Assembly: GCA_949825065.1 (NCBI GenBank)
Contig: OX463848.1
Span: 42,550,766-42,614,765 of the forward strand
DNA length: 64,000 nucleotides
Reading direction: 5' to 3'
Origin: Odontocerum albicorne
Lineage: Eukaryota > Arthropoda > Insecta > Trichoptera > Odontoceridae
Made by a program: the position numbers and the translations under genes. Each line of letters starts with the position of its first letter. The stretch's first letter is position 1. Positions 10,151-22,029 of this stretch are shown piece after piece. The notes beneath the pieces are model-generated. The model made no database searches. It worked only from the letters and a program-made list of their open reading frames with translations, and had not been told where the DNA came from.

Positions 10151-11285
10151 AATTGTAAGTGGTGAAAATCGTAAATATATAAGGATAAGAAACGTAAATG
10201 TAAGGATTGGAATCGTAGATGTATAAGGAAAAGAATCGTAGATGTAAACAGATTGGACTTGTAAATATATTGATGCATAATAATAGGAGTCGTAAATATA
10301 TAAGGATAAGAAACGTAAATGTAAGGATTGGAATCGTAGATGTATAAGGAAAGGAATCGTAGATGTAAACAGATTGGAATTGTAGATATATAAGATTAGG
10401 GATCATTGATGCATAATAATAGGAGTCGTAAATATATATGAAAAAGAAACGTAAATGTAAAGATTGGGATCGTAGATGTATAAAGAAAGAAATCGTAGAT
10501 GTAAACAGATTGGAATTGTAGATATATTAGATTAGGGATCGTTGATGCATAATAATAGGAGTCGTAAATATAGAAGGATAAGAAACGTAAATGTAAGGAT
10601 TGGAATCGTAGATGTATAAGGAAAGGAATCGTAGATGTAAACAGATTGGAATTGTAGATATATAAGATTAGGGATCATTGATGCATAATAATAGGAGTCG
10701 TAAATATATATGAAAAAGAAACGTAAATGTAAGGATTGGGATCGTAGATGTATAAAGAAAGAAATCGTAGATGTAAACAGATTGGAATTGTAGATATATT
10801 AAATTAGGGATCGTTGATGCATAATAATAGGAGTCGTAAATATAGAAGGATAAGAAACGTAAATGTGAGGATTGGAATCGTAGATGTATAAGGAAAGGAA
10901 TCGTAGATGTAAACAGATTGGAATTCTAGATATATTAGATTAAGGATCATTGATGCATAATAATAGGAGTCGTAAATATATAAGAATAAGAAACGTTAAT
11001 GTGTGGATTGGAATCGTAAATGTATAAGGAAAGGAATCGTAGATGTAAACAGATTGGAATTGAAGATATATTAGATTAAGGATCATTGATGCATAATAAT
11101 AGGAGTCGTAAATATATAAGGATAAGAAACGTAAATGTAAGGATTGGAATCGTATATGTATAAGGCAAGGAATCGTAGATGTAAAATGATTGGAATAGTT
11201 GATATACTCGTATAAGGATAGGAATTGTAAATTAATAAGGATAGGAATTACAGATTCATAAGGAATCTTAGGGGAATAAAAGTGG
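10150..11285. repeat. 136-bp satellite with 272-bp dimeric higher-order structure
   Basis: The marker GGAGTCGTAAATATA recurs at about 10289, 10424, 10561, 10697, 10833, 10969 and 11105 (spacing 135-137). Two variants alternate over part of the array: ATATATGAAAAAGAAACG (10424, 10697) and ATAGAAGGATAAGAAACG (10561, 10833), giving a 272-bp repeat. Each monomer is itself built from GTAGATGTATAAGG-type subrepeats. Confidence 0.9.
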
Positions 11286-11695
11286 ATATTACAGGAGTAT
11301 TTGAATGACGTAACATTCTGAAACGTAATATTTTTCAGTCATATTTAAATTCTTTTCAATTCTGGTCAGTCGAGATAATACAAACTGTCTATACGAGTAT
11401 ACGATGAATCTTAGTACTTATTTATCTTTTTTAGGGTTTATCTTTTGATGAGATTTATTTATTTAACACTTTTATTGCGAATACAATCTGCCGTGCGTAT
11501 TGCCAGGCGGCAATCTCTTCCAACCAACCAGACAAAAAGTAAATGAAGCAAGTTACGTGGTCGCATAAATCATTTAAATGTTGTAATAAAAATAAAAATA
11601 AAATAAAAATAAATTACAAAATCATTTAAATGACTATCCATCCGCACGAAATCCATAAACATATACGTGATCACGTGCCCACGAACCCTACAAAG
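11286..11695. other. AT-rich spacer with a LINE-tail-like stretch
   Basis: 11454-11550 read on the minus strand gives CTGGTTGGTTGGAAGAGATT then GCCGCCTGGCAATACGCA and AATAAAAGTGTTAAATAAAT, the kind of 3' tail found in insect LINEs. The rest is unassigned. Confidence 0.4.
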
Positions 11696-11840
11696 ACGGA
11701 CAATCACCCGAACATTCTTTTTCATATAAAGTGAGATATCATCAATCAAAAGGAAAGGAAGGGATGGTGGAGAGGAAAGGAAAAGAAAAATCAGGAATGG
11801 AACACGTTATTTTACTGACTAGAAATTAAGAGTTCTTATT
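11696..11840 (-). pseudogene. LINE 3'-end fragment (family S)
   Basis: Closely matches 12261-12400: ATATCATCAATCAAAA, GAAGGGATGGTGGAGAGGAA, ACGTTATTTTACTGACTAG. It is the 3' untranslated tail of the LINE at 12261-12828. Confidence 0.7.
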
Positions 11841-12260
11841 AAATCTTTATGCATACGAGTATTTCACTTATGCCAAAATATTGTAGTAAACGTATTTCTT
11901 ATACTTTTTAATGTAATATCTTGAGATAATAATATGTAGAATTTATTAATCATATTTATTTTTCATTGGACATTATACAATCATTGCCATATAAGGCAAT
12001 AAAATCACTATTACATGGCAATAATCCTGTTAGATTATTCTGCATATAACAGTGTACTATAATCCAATACATCAAATTAGCTTAAAATTCCATTCAATTT
12101 TATCACCTTAATGATTATTTAATCATAATTTTTAAAATAAGTAATTTTATTGACGATCAATTTGTAAGATGACTAATGACATACTCGTACATGCGAATTT
12201 ACTGATAATCGATTTTCTATTTGACGGTGCATTGCCGTGCCGTTTCTGTGCAGAAAATCA
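11841..12260. other. AT-rich spacer, nothing recognised
   Basis: Contains ATTGCCATATAAGGCAATAA and similar short palindromes, but no supported gene. Confidence 0.35.
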
Positions 12261-12828
12261 ATCAGGCAATCACCCGAATATTATTTTCCATGTAAAGTGA
12301 GATATCATCAATCAAAAAGAAAGGAAGGGATGGTGGAGAGGAAAGGAAAAGAAAAATCAGGAATGAAACACGTTATTTTACTGACTAGAAATTAAGAATT
12401 TTTTCGGTCGCTTCTTAAAGCATTCCAAGGACGGAGCGAGTCTTATATTGGTTTGTATCTAATTCCAAAGTCTCACTGCATGGACAGTAAAGGACGACGT
12501 AAAAAAAGAGGAGCGGTGAACTGAAAAGGCCAATAAACAATATTTGTTTGAGCGTGGCGCTAATCCATGATTGGAAAGACGCTGAAAATTCTCGGCGAGA
12601 CAGTTAAGAATATTATACAATAGAGACATTATGTGAATTTGGCGTCTATTTCTAACATTCAACCAGTTCAATGCCTTCTGGTATGAAGTTATATGATCGT
12701 ACTTACGTAGGTTGAAAATGAATCTAAGACACGCATTCTGAAGACGCTGTAATTTGTCCAGCTGTTCCTCTGTAACATCCAAGTAAATTTGTAACCAATT
12801 GACCTCTGAATTTACTTCACACACGAAT
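12261..12828 (-). pseudogene. LINE reverse transcriptase C-terminus plus 3' tail (family S)
   Basis: Minus-strand frame 12824-12459 encodes EEQLDKLQRLQNACLRFIF, KALNWLNVRNRRQIHIMSLL and FTSSFTVHAVRLWN, the C-terminal thumb/tail of a Jockey/CR1-type LINE RT. The catalytic core is absent (5' truncated). The 3' tail ends in a TTGATTGATGAT-type sequence near 12310. Confidence 0.8.
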
Positions 12829-12933
12829 CAATGTAAATATTGAACAAGCAGGGTTACATATATTTTATAATTTACTTATAAGTCTCAATAATTCTTCCTC
12901 ATTCTCGGATCATTATAAATTTACGAATGTTGA

Positions 12934-13855
12934 AACTGGAGCAAGACTGATAGACCCCCCTTTACAAACTGGAGCAAGACTGATAGACCCCCCTTTACAA
13001 ACTGGAGCAAGACTGATAGACCCCCCTTTACAAACTGGAGCAAGACTGATAGACCCCCCTTTACAAACTGGAGCAAGACTGATAGACCCCCTTTACAAAC
13101 TGGAGCAAGACTGATAGACCCCCCTTTACAAACTGGAGCAAGACTGATAGACCCCCCTTTACAAACTGGAGCAAGACTGATAGACCCCCCTTTACAAACT
13201 GGAGCAAGACTGATAGACCCCCCTTAACAAACTGGAGCAAGACTGATAGACCCCCTTTACAAACTGGAGCAAGACTGATAGACCCCCTTTACAAACTGGA
13301 GCAAGACTAATAGACCCCCCTTTACAAACTGGAGCAAGACTAATAGACCCCCCTTTACAAACTGGAGCAAGACTGATAGACCCCCCTTTACAAACTAGAG
13401 CAAGACTGATAGACCCCCCTTTACAAACTGGAGCAAGACTGATAGACCCCCCCTTACAAACTGGAGCAAGACTGATAGACCCCCCTTTACAAACTGGAGC
13501 AAGACTGATAGACTCCCCTTTACAAACTGGAGCAAGACTGATAGACCCCCCTTTACAAACTGGAGCAAGACTGATAGACCCCCCTTTACAAACTGGAGCA
13601 AGACTGATAGACCCCCCTTTACAAACTGGAGCAAGACTGATATACCCCCCTTTACAAACTGGAGCAAGACTGATAGACCCCCCTTTACAAACTGGAGCAA
13701 GACTGATAGACCCCCTTTTAGAAACTGGAGCAAGACTGATAGACCCCCCTTTACAAACTGGAGCAAGACTGATAGACCCCCCTTTACAAACTGGAGCAAG
13801 ACTGATAGACCCCCCTTTACAAACTGGAGCAAGACTGATAGACCCCCCTTTACAA
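12934..13855. repeat. 33-bp minisatellite, about 28 copies
   Basis: Unit ACTGGAGCAAGACTGATAGA then C5-6, TTTACAA. Copies are nearly identical; most variation is in the C-run length (5 or 6), which shifts frames. On the minus strand it yields artefactual 11-residue repeats (APVCKGGSISL). Confidence 0.97.
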
Positions 13856-14235
13856 ATCGGATGTAACTTACTAATATCTGTATAATGCGTTTTCAATGAC
13901 TCATATTCATAAATGTCAGAGTAGGGCGGCGGAAACGCACACAACACTACGCAAAAGTCCTATTTCTTTTCATTACGTCATCGTCTATTGCGAAACAATT
14001 TAATTTGCCATATTTTTTTGTTTATTCAGATTGAATAACTTACATCCTGAACCAAATTAATGGACACGAGTGAAGAAAAAACAACAAAACCATTCCTCCA
14101 TGTTTAGCCTCCACGCCCACAGGGCGGTCAAGCCTTAAAGAGAAATCAGAAAACGCTATTTCAACTCACATAGCTACGCCTTTAAACAAATTGAAAAAAA
14201 TTGTAACCAATCAAATAAGAAATTAATAAGACGTT
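13856..14235. other. Spacer, nothing recognised
   Basis: No supported coding region or repeat. Confidence 0.35.
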
Positions 14236-14775
14236 TAATTTATTTAAATGTTACTATAGCGTCGGGCTTATTAACGGTAGAACGCGTCGTAGTGGAGGAC
14301 CAAGAAAAGTGTGGATTAATCAAGTTATATTTTGAAAGTACGAGTATATGAGCATCCAAAGCAAGGTGAGGATATACAAGACATGTGTCCACCCCATAAT
14401 GACATACAGCATAGAGTCCAGAGCCGACACTGTCAGAACCACAAATCTCCTTCGTACTAGCGAAATGAAAGTACTTAGGAGTATCGCTGGCAAAACTCTT
14501 CGTGATAGAGTACGAAACACAGAAATCCGAAGGTTGTACGTAGTTGAAGATATTGTCAGATGGGGACGACAGAGAAGAAGGTTCTGGAACGAACATGTAT
14601 CCAGAATGGCGGAACCAAGAGCAGTAAAAATGGCCAGGGACTGTATCCCCCAAGCAAGCAGACCTCCAGGATGACCTCCCAAAAGATGGAAATACAGCTG
14701 GCAGTCGACGTCACAAGAGGGAAACTATGATGCAGGAACATAACAGGCTAACAGGCCTAAAAGAAGAGGAAGAAT
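14236..14775 (+). pseudogene. LINE reverse transcriptase C-terminal fragment (family R)
   Basis: Reads KVRIYKTCVHPIMTYSIES, SEMKVLRSIAGKTLRDRVR, VEDIVRWGRQRRRFWNEHVS and, past a stop, PPKRWKYSW, then a GGCCTAAAAGAAGAGGAAGAATA tail. This is the RT C-terminus and 3' end of the family seen at 3543 and 59195. The YADD core is missing. Confidence 0.8.
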
Positions 14776-15224
14776 ATTTTGAAAGATGGTAAAGCAAGAA
14801 TTAAGATAAATTGTTAACGTTGTACAAAAATACGTATGGATATTTGTGTCGTGGTTACTCCTGTGGATCTGAAGGAAACGCTGGTGGAACACTTCAGAAC
14901 TCGGAATGTGTTTAATAGGGAACCCAAGTCTCAGGGAAAAGAACAATGTCCTACGGTTTCTATAGTTAACGCTCATCCACGGGCTACCATTTTAGTGGCA
15001 CTGGCTTAGCACACTAACTACTATACCAATGGTGCCAACACTGATACACATGTCTGTCGCAAAACACTCAGTCCCTTGCACCACAATCAGGCTGTCAGCG
15101 TTGCACAATCTTTAAGATCGGCCGATATGGACCTGTCTACTCCTAAAGTGGGTCATCTATCATATTAATTAGGCAAATTAACATATTAGATTAATTAATG
15201 TGCTGCACTTTTCGATAACCCCTT
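14776..15224. other. Spacer, nothing recognised
   Basis: No supported gene. The sequence passes into degenerate satellite units at about 15225. Confidence 0.35.
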
Positions 15225-15545
15225 ACCTGGAAATATTTAACGGCAATAAACTAGACAAATTGTATTGCAATCAATAAACTGACTAAATTGTAAAGAAACC
15301 AATAATCTCGTCAAAATGTATTGTAAGCAATAAACTCGAATAAATTCGCTAAATTATATTTTAATCGATAATCTCGTCAAATTGTTTCGTAACAAAAATA
15401 ATCTATAATAAATTCGCCAAATTATATAGCGACCAATAAAATTGCTAAACTGTATTGCAATCAATAAACTTGCCAAACTGCACTGTAACAAGTAAACTCG
15501 AATAAGTTCGCAAAATTACTCGTATATTGTGATCAATAAATTATA
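15225..15545. repeat. Degenerate edge of the 112-bp satellite
   Basis: Diverged units of CAATAAACTCG..AAATTGTATTGTAA spacing about 50 bp. They look like the ancestral or decayed half-units of the array that follows. Confidence 0.7.
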
Positions 15546-18112
15546 GTTAAATTGCCAAATTGTATTGCAACCAATAAACTCGACCATACTTATCAAATTG
15601 TTTTGTAATTAGTAAACTAATAAATACGCCAAATAATATAATAGTCAATTAACTATAACATACTTGCCTACTTGTATTGCAACCAATAAACTCAACCATA
15701 CTAATCAAATTGTTTTGTAATTAGTAAACTAATAAATACGTCAAATAATGCAATAGTCAATAAACTATAATATACTTGCCTACTTGTATTGCAACCAACA
15801 AACTCAACCATACTTATCAAATTGTTTTGTAATTAGTAAACTAATAAATACGCCAAATAATATAATAGGCAATAAACTATAACATACTTGCCTACTTGTA
15901 TTGCAACCAATAAACTCAACCATACTTATCAAATTGTTTTGTAATTAGTAAACTAATAAATACGTCAAATAATGTAATAGTCAATAAACTATAATATACT
16001 TGCCTACTTGTATTGCAACCAATGAACTCAACCATACTTATCAAATTGTTTTGTAATTAGTAAACTAATAAATACGTCAAATAATGTAATAGTCAATAAA
16101 CTATAATATACTTGCCTACTTGTATTGCAACCAATAAACTCAACCATACTTATCAAATTGTTTTGTAATTAGTAAACTAATAAATACGCCAAATAATATA
16201 ATAGTCAATAAACTATAACATACTTGCCTACTTGTATTGCAACCAATAAACTCAACCATACTTATCAAATTGTTTTGTAATTAGTAAACTAATAAATACG
16301 TCAAATAATGTAATAGTCAATAAACTATAACATACTTGCCTACTTGTATTGCAACCAATAAACTCAACCATACTTATCAAATTGTTTTGTAATTAGTAAA
16401 CTAATAAATACGTCAAATAATGTAATAGTCAATAAACTATAATATACTTGCCTACTTGTATTGCAACCAATAAACTCAACCATACTTATCAAATTGTTTT
16501 GTAATTAGTAAACTAATAAATACGTCAAATAATGTAATAGTCAATAAACTATAATATACTTGCCTTCTTGTATTGCAACCAATAAACTCAACCATACTTA
16601 TCAAATTGTTTTGTAATTAGAAAACTAATAAATACGTCAAATAATGTAATAGTCAATAAACTATAACATACTTGCCTTCTTGTATTGCAACCAATAAACT
16701 CAACCATACTTATCAAATTGTTTTGTAATTAGTAAACTATTAAATACGCCAAATAATATAATAGTCAATAAACTATAACATACTTGCCTACTTGTATTGC
16801 AACCAATAAACTCAACCATACTTATCAAATTGTTTTGTAATTAGTAAACTAATAAATACGTCAAATAATGTAATAGTCAATAAACTATAATATACTTGCC
16901 TACTTGTATTGCAACCAATAAACTCAACCATACTTATCAAATTGTTTTGTAATTAGTGAACTAATAAATACGTCAAATAATGTGATAGTCAATAAACTAT
17001 AATATACTTGCCTACTTGTATTGCAACCAATAAAGTCAACCATACTTAGCAAATTGTTTTGTAATTAGTAAACTAATAAATACGCCAAATAATGCAATAG
17101 CCAATAAACTATAATATACTTGCCTACTTGTATTGCAACCAATAAACTCAACCATACTTAGCAAATTGTGTTGTAATTAGTAAACTAATAAATACGTCAA
17201 ATAATGTAATAGTCAATAAACTATAATATACTTGCCTACTTGTATTGCAACCAATAAACTCAACCATACTTATCAAATTGTTTTGTAATTAGTAAACTAA
17301 TAAATACGCCAAATAATGCAATAGTCAATAAACTATAAAATACTTGCCTACTTGTATTGCAATCAATAAACTCAACCATACTTAGCAAATTGTTTTGTAT
17401 ATAGTAAACTAATAAATACGTCAAATAATGTAATAGTCAATAAACTATAATATACTTGCCTACTTTTATTGCAACCAATAAACTCAACCATACTTATCAA
17501 ATTGTTTTGTAATTAGTAAACTAATAAATACGTCAAATAATGCAATAGTCAATAAACTTTAATATACTTGCCTACTTTTATTGCAACCAATAAACTCAAT
17601 CATACTTATCAAATTGTTTTGTAATTAGTAAACTAATAAATACGTCAAATAATGTAATAGTCAATATACTATAATATACTTGCCTACTTGTATTGCAACC
17701 AATAAACTCAACCATACTTATCAAATTGTTTTGTAATTAGTGAACTAATAAATACGTCAAATAATGTGATAGTCAATAAACTATAATATACTTGCCTACT
17801 TTTATGGCAACCAATAAACTCAACCATACTTAGCAAATTGTTTTGTAATTAGTAAACTAATAAATACGTCAAATAATGTAATAGTCAATAAACTATAATA
17901 TACTTGCCTACTTGTATTGCAACCAATAAACTCAACCATACTTATCAAATTGTTTTGTAATTAGTAAACTAATAAATACGTCAAATAATGTGATAGTCAA
18001 TATACTATAATATACTTGCCTACTTGTATTGCAAACAATAAACTCAACCATACTTAGCAAATTGTTTTGTAATTAGTAAACTAATAAATACGCCAAATAA
18101 TGTCAATACACT
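15545..18112. repeat. 112-bp satellite, about 23 copies
   Basis: The marker CTCAACCATACTTATCAAAT recurs about every 112 bp (for example 15693, 15805, 15917, 16029). Units are nearly identical in the centre and diverge at both edges, as expected from unequal crossing-over. Confidence 0.95.
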
Positions 18113-18270
18113 ATAATATACTTGCCAAATTATTGCAATCAATAAACTTGAGTAAATTTACTAATTCTTACTGTAACAAGTAAACTCGAATAAATTCGCC
18201 AAACTATGTTCTAATCAATAAACTATAGCATACTTGCCAAATTGTATCGCATCCAATAAATTTAAACAAA
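18113..18270. repeat. Decayed right edge of the 112-bp satellite
   Basis: Diverged CAATAAACT..TTGCCAAATTGTAT units without the regular period. Confidence 0.6.
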
Positions 18271-18289
18271 CACATCGATGTATATTGTC

Positions 18290-19370
18290 TTCCCGACTTC
18301 ACACCGAACAGCGTGAAGAAACCCTTCATCACCACATCCTCGCTTGGACTGTGGAGTTCTTTAAAAGCCAACAGAATCACAGTAATCCTCTAATCGCTGA
18401 CCTGGGGACTTAGGAGAGTCATTCCGATCTAATTTTACGTTATAAGCCCAGGCTCCCGAAGCATCATCTGTTGCCTGACTATTCCACCTACAGTATTAGC
18501 TGAGAGGACCAAGGTCTGAGTGAATTTGATGGAATACTAGTAGCCTGAATGAGTGGACTTATTCTTGCGAAATAATTAGTTGTGAGAATTGTTATCTAGT
18601 TATAAGTAGTATGTAGATGATAACTATTGCTAAAAAAATATATATTAAGATTATTATACTAGAGAAAATGTAGCATGATCCCTGTGACAGTTCACAAATT
18701 TGCCCTAATACAACCTTGTGATGACGTTCAGTAATTTTAATTATTTTATCAACTTTAGTATAAGCCTCGATTCTAATAAATAGCAAGTTATTTAGGTAAA
18801 TACATTATAAAAAACTAACAATAATGACAAATTAATACATCTTGTTACAAATTAGCAAAAATGTGGCAGTTTGTTAAAATCAAATAATATTTGGTGACGT
18901 TTGTCAAAAGTCAATACGTTAGTCTGCATTGGCTAGGGATGGGGTATACGATAATTGGATTTTCGATTTTTTCATACCTTAAATTAAACGTTTGTAATTA
19001 GTATTAATTCATAGTGGATCTTGGCCTATTTGAAGATAGATTCAAATCATACAATACATTAGAAAGTCAGTATAGTGAAAATTAGGAAATAAAACGTCAG
19101 CTTGGAGAAAAACAATTTTTTTATTTATAAAAAAACGATTCGATTTGTAAAAAAAAACGATTTTACACCATCCCTTTGAGACATGACATTTCAAACGTCA
19201 CAGGGACCATCCTACATTTTCTCTAGTATAAAAATTAAATGACGTGTAGGAAGTTAAAATGAAGTTAGTTCATAGTTTTAATATTTGAATTAGATAAATT
19301 CTTAAAGTGTTATTTTGTACATTGGTATAGCATTTGGTAAATGTTTGTACTATAAATTATTTTGTTAAAT
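18290..19370 (+). pseudogene. LINE 3'-end fragment (family J), split by a MITE
   Basis: 18290-18658 and 19227-19370 align to the 3' end of the LINE at 24466-26030 (CCGACTTCAC.CTGAACAG, CACATCCTCGCTTGGACTGT, CTGTTGCCTGACTA, then the 3' UTR). It has an early stop, so it is dead. The MITE at 18659-19226 interrupts it and the join restores continuous homology. Confidence 0.85.
18659..19226. mobile_element. 568-bp MITE (family M568)
   Basis: Inverted repeats CTAGAGAAAATGTAGCATGA / rc of right CTAGAGAAAATGTAGGATGG, TA duplications at 18657-18658 and 19227-19228. Its left part (to about 18810) is related to the M211 core (TTCACAAATTTGCCC, CGATTCTAATAAATAGCAAG). The centre carries TAGGGATGGGGTATACG, like a hAT-type end. 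Fragments of the same family: 35229-35603 (inverted) and about 36900-37122. Confidence 0.85.
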
Positions 19371-19589
19371 AAAACCAATTGTGTTGTAACAAAAGAAATA
19401 AATGAACCTGCCAAATGTATATTTAGCTTGAATACGATTTAAAAGTGAAACCAGTATGGACAACTCAATGCTTGTAGCATTGGAGGGTTAATAGTGTTTT
19501 TTTTAAACAAATGTAAATCTTTCAAATATTTACGATTCAAATCAAGCAGTCGATTGTAATCGATATTCATGCTTCATTTCTCGATTAAC
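19371..19589. other. AT-rich spacer, nothing recognised
   Basis: No supported gene or repeat. Confidence 0.3.
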
Positions 19590-20330
19590 TGTCAATTATT
19601 ATGTATTAAATTATTCACAAAATAAAAAAAAATACTATTTTTCCAAGGATCATTTCTCATATGATGACGTAACATTAAAAAAAGATCATGTCCATACAAT
19701 TATTATCTATTAAATTATTCACAAAATAAAAAGAAATACAATTTTTACAAGGATCATTTCACATAAGAGTAGGTAACATTAAAAAAAGATCATGTCCATC
19801 AAAATATCATTCAAAAAAGATCATGTCCATACAATTATTATCTATTAAATTATTCACAAAACAAAAAGAAATACAATTTTTCCAAGGATCATTTCACATA
19901 AGAGTAGGTAACATTAAAAAAAGATCATGTCCATCGAAATATCATTCAAAAAAGATAATGTCCATACAATTATTATCTATTAAATTATTCACAAAATAAA
20001 AAGAAATACAATTTTTACAAGGATCATTTCACATAAGAGTAGGTAACATTAAAAAAAGATCATGTCCATCGAAATATCATTCAAAAAAGATCATGTCCAT
20101 ACAATTATTATCTATTAAATTATTCACAAAATAAAAAGAAATACAATTTTTCCAATGATAATTTCACATAAGAGTAGGTAACGTTAAAAAAAAATCATGT
20201 CCATCGAAATATCATTCAAAAAAGATAATGTCCATACAATTATTATCTATTAAATTATTCACAAAATAAAAAGAAATACAATTTTTACAAGGATCATTTC
20301 ACATAAGAGTAGGTAACATTAAAAAAAGAT
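19590..20330. repeat. 135-bp satellite built from a transposon end
   Basis: ACAATTATTATCTATTAAAT recurs at 19695, 19831, 19966, 20101 and 20236. Each unit contains GAGTAGGTAACATTAAAAAA followed by GATCATGTCC, nearly the terminal repeat (GAGGAGGTAACATT..) of the element at 29231-29891, plus apparent flanking DNA. Confidence 0.9.
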
Positions 20331-20568
20331 CATGTCCATCGAAATACTCGTATCATTCAAAAAAGATCATGTCCATCGAAATACTCGTATCATTCAAAAA
20401 AGATCATGTCCATCGAAATACTCGTATCATTCAAAAAAGATCATGTCCATCGAAATACTCGTATCATTCAAAAAAGATCATGTCCATCGAAATACTCGTA
20501 TCATTCAAAAAAGATCATGTCCATCGAAATACTTGTATCATTCAAAAAAGATCATGTCCATACAAAAA
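20318..20568. repeat. 37-bp array carrying CTCG insertions
   Basis: AAAAAAGATCATGTCCATCG then AAATACTCGTATCATTC, about six copies. The neighbouring 135-bp units have the same segment without CTCGTA (GAAATATCATTC). The last copy has TACTTGTA, consistent with CpG decay of TACTCGTA. Confidence 0.9.
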
Positions 20569-21217
20569 ATGAGTTGATAAAGCAGATTTTCTTCTTATCG
20601 ATGGTACGGAGCCGTTTAACATTTTAATTTTAATGAAAAAAGCACATAAATAATTTTAAAATCATAATAAAAAAACAGTATTTTATCAAAAAATATCTTG
20701 TCCAGACTTCAAACCAATCAAAAAAGATCATGTCCGAATTGACCAAGCAAAGCTTTCCGATGTGACTTACTTCATACCAGTTCACCAGCAACTGTCGGTT
20801 TTAAATCGTACGTGCAGTGTAATGTCATTATACAGCTTTATCTATCTACATATATTTATAGTTTTATAGTAATATTTCTTCTTATTTTGTAACACTTTAC
20901 TTATTTTAAATGATTAAAATAAAAATAAATTACTGTACCCAAAAAACATCATGTCCCAGACATGTTCAATCAAAAAAGATTAAAGTAGAATTGTTCTTAC
21001 AAAAACGATCATGTCCATATTTTAAACTAGAATAACTATTTTAATTATTATGATTCGATTTTAAACAACAAATCAAGTCACCTTAAGCGATTTTAAGGAT
21101 TTCAGATATTTGTACAGTGAATTATTATGTCATATATTTTTAATTCAAACAGTTTTTTTTGCGATTTCCCAACATTCTGATTTGGTGGACATGTTCTTTT
21201 TTTAATGTTACCTCCTC
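20556..21217. mobile_element. Element G copy 2 (4-bp-TSD type), joined to its own end satellite
   Basis: Reverse complement of most of 29231-29891; right end AATGTTACCTCCTC at 21217. Carries repeated AAAAAAGATCATGTCC-type motifs at about 20688, 20718, 20940, 21002 and 21187. The left end is not a single terminus but runs into the 37- and 135-bp arrays. No transposase. Confidence 0.75.
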
Positions 21218-21234
21218 GTATATACTTGAACCAG

Positions 21235-21835
21235 AAAGTATCAGCATGTAATTTGAAGTATGGGAGTGAAACGAGGACGTGGAACAAGACCGAAAAGAGT
21301 TGAATAAATGCGTGTACTTAAAAGAATACATGTTTATTCGTTGCCAGGCTTCGTAATCAAGGATCCCCTCGCCATTCCAACGTCAATTCAGTTGGGAAGT
21401 GAAGCTGTGCCGTGAAATATTTGTTTCTTTCAAGCGAACGAGTCGTTGCACACCAGCAAACTCATCGGCCACACGGCGACTATATATGAATGCAGAATAA
21501 GGTGTTCAGAAATAATTGTGAATTGAGAGCTATTGCGTAAGTAAGGTTTGGGCATGTGAAACGAATGAATGAAGAAAGACTAACGAAACAAATAAACAGG
21601 GCCGATACAAGTAGAAGACCGGGTAGAGGAAGTCTAAGGAAAGTATGGTCGGATCAAGTGAATTATTTTTTGAAAGAAGTGAAAATAAAAAGTTTGAAAA
21701 ATCGTTGTTGTATGAGGTGTATGGATGTAGAAGAGACGTAATACGAGTATATGTATTGGAATAAGAAAGTCTGGCGATCTCTCCTCTCTGCCTACCTTGA
21801 CAATGAGACGCCCTGATATTATCTATCGTTTCGTA
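21235..21835 (+). pseudogene. LINE remnants (family V)
   Basis: 21235-21340 (GTATGGGAGTGAAACGAGGA: 'YGSET' segment) and 21535-21800 (GGCATGTGAAACGAATGAAT, GGGTAGAGGAAGTCTAAGG, CTCTCTGCCTACC) are the C-terminal RT pieces of the family also at 4855, 32275 and 45640. 21341-21534 between them is unassigned. Confidence 0.65.
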
Positions 21836-22029
21836 TATAGATGCTATGTTCGATATTTGTATCACATTTTGTGCATTATAATATAACTGTTTTAGTATAA
21901 TTTGCAAATAATATGAAGCAAACTGTACCGTTGAAATATATTTTGTGTGAAACAGTATCTGGTTCCTCTCCCTTTAAATATGCAAATTCTCTCCCATAAC
22001 GAGATCAAATAAATAAGGTAAGCCGAAAG

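Noticed and set aside
13192..13947. A 251-codon minus-strand frame with 11-residue repeats
   Set aside because: Product of the 33-bp minisatellite; equally long frames exist in other phases because C-run length varies, which argues against coding selection.
14240..14653. 137- and 120-codon minus-strand frames
   Set aside because: Antisense shadows of the LINE RT C-terminal fragment on the + strand.
18592..18786. Minus-strand frame LFIRIEAYTKV.., also seen at 35476
   Set aside because: Both lie in M568/M211 MITE cores; similarity is due to the shared repeat, not a conserved protein.
19590..20568. Regularly spaced repeats resembling a CRISPR array
   Set aside because: The whole unit, including the 'spacers', is repeated and the DNA is eukaryotic; it is a satellite derived from a transposon end.
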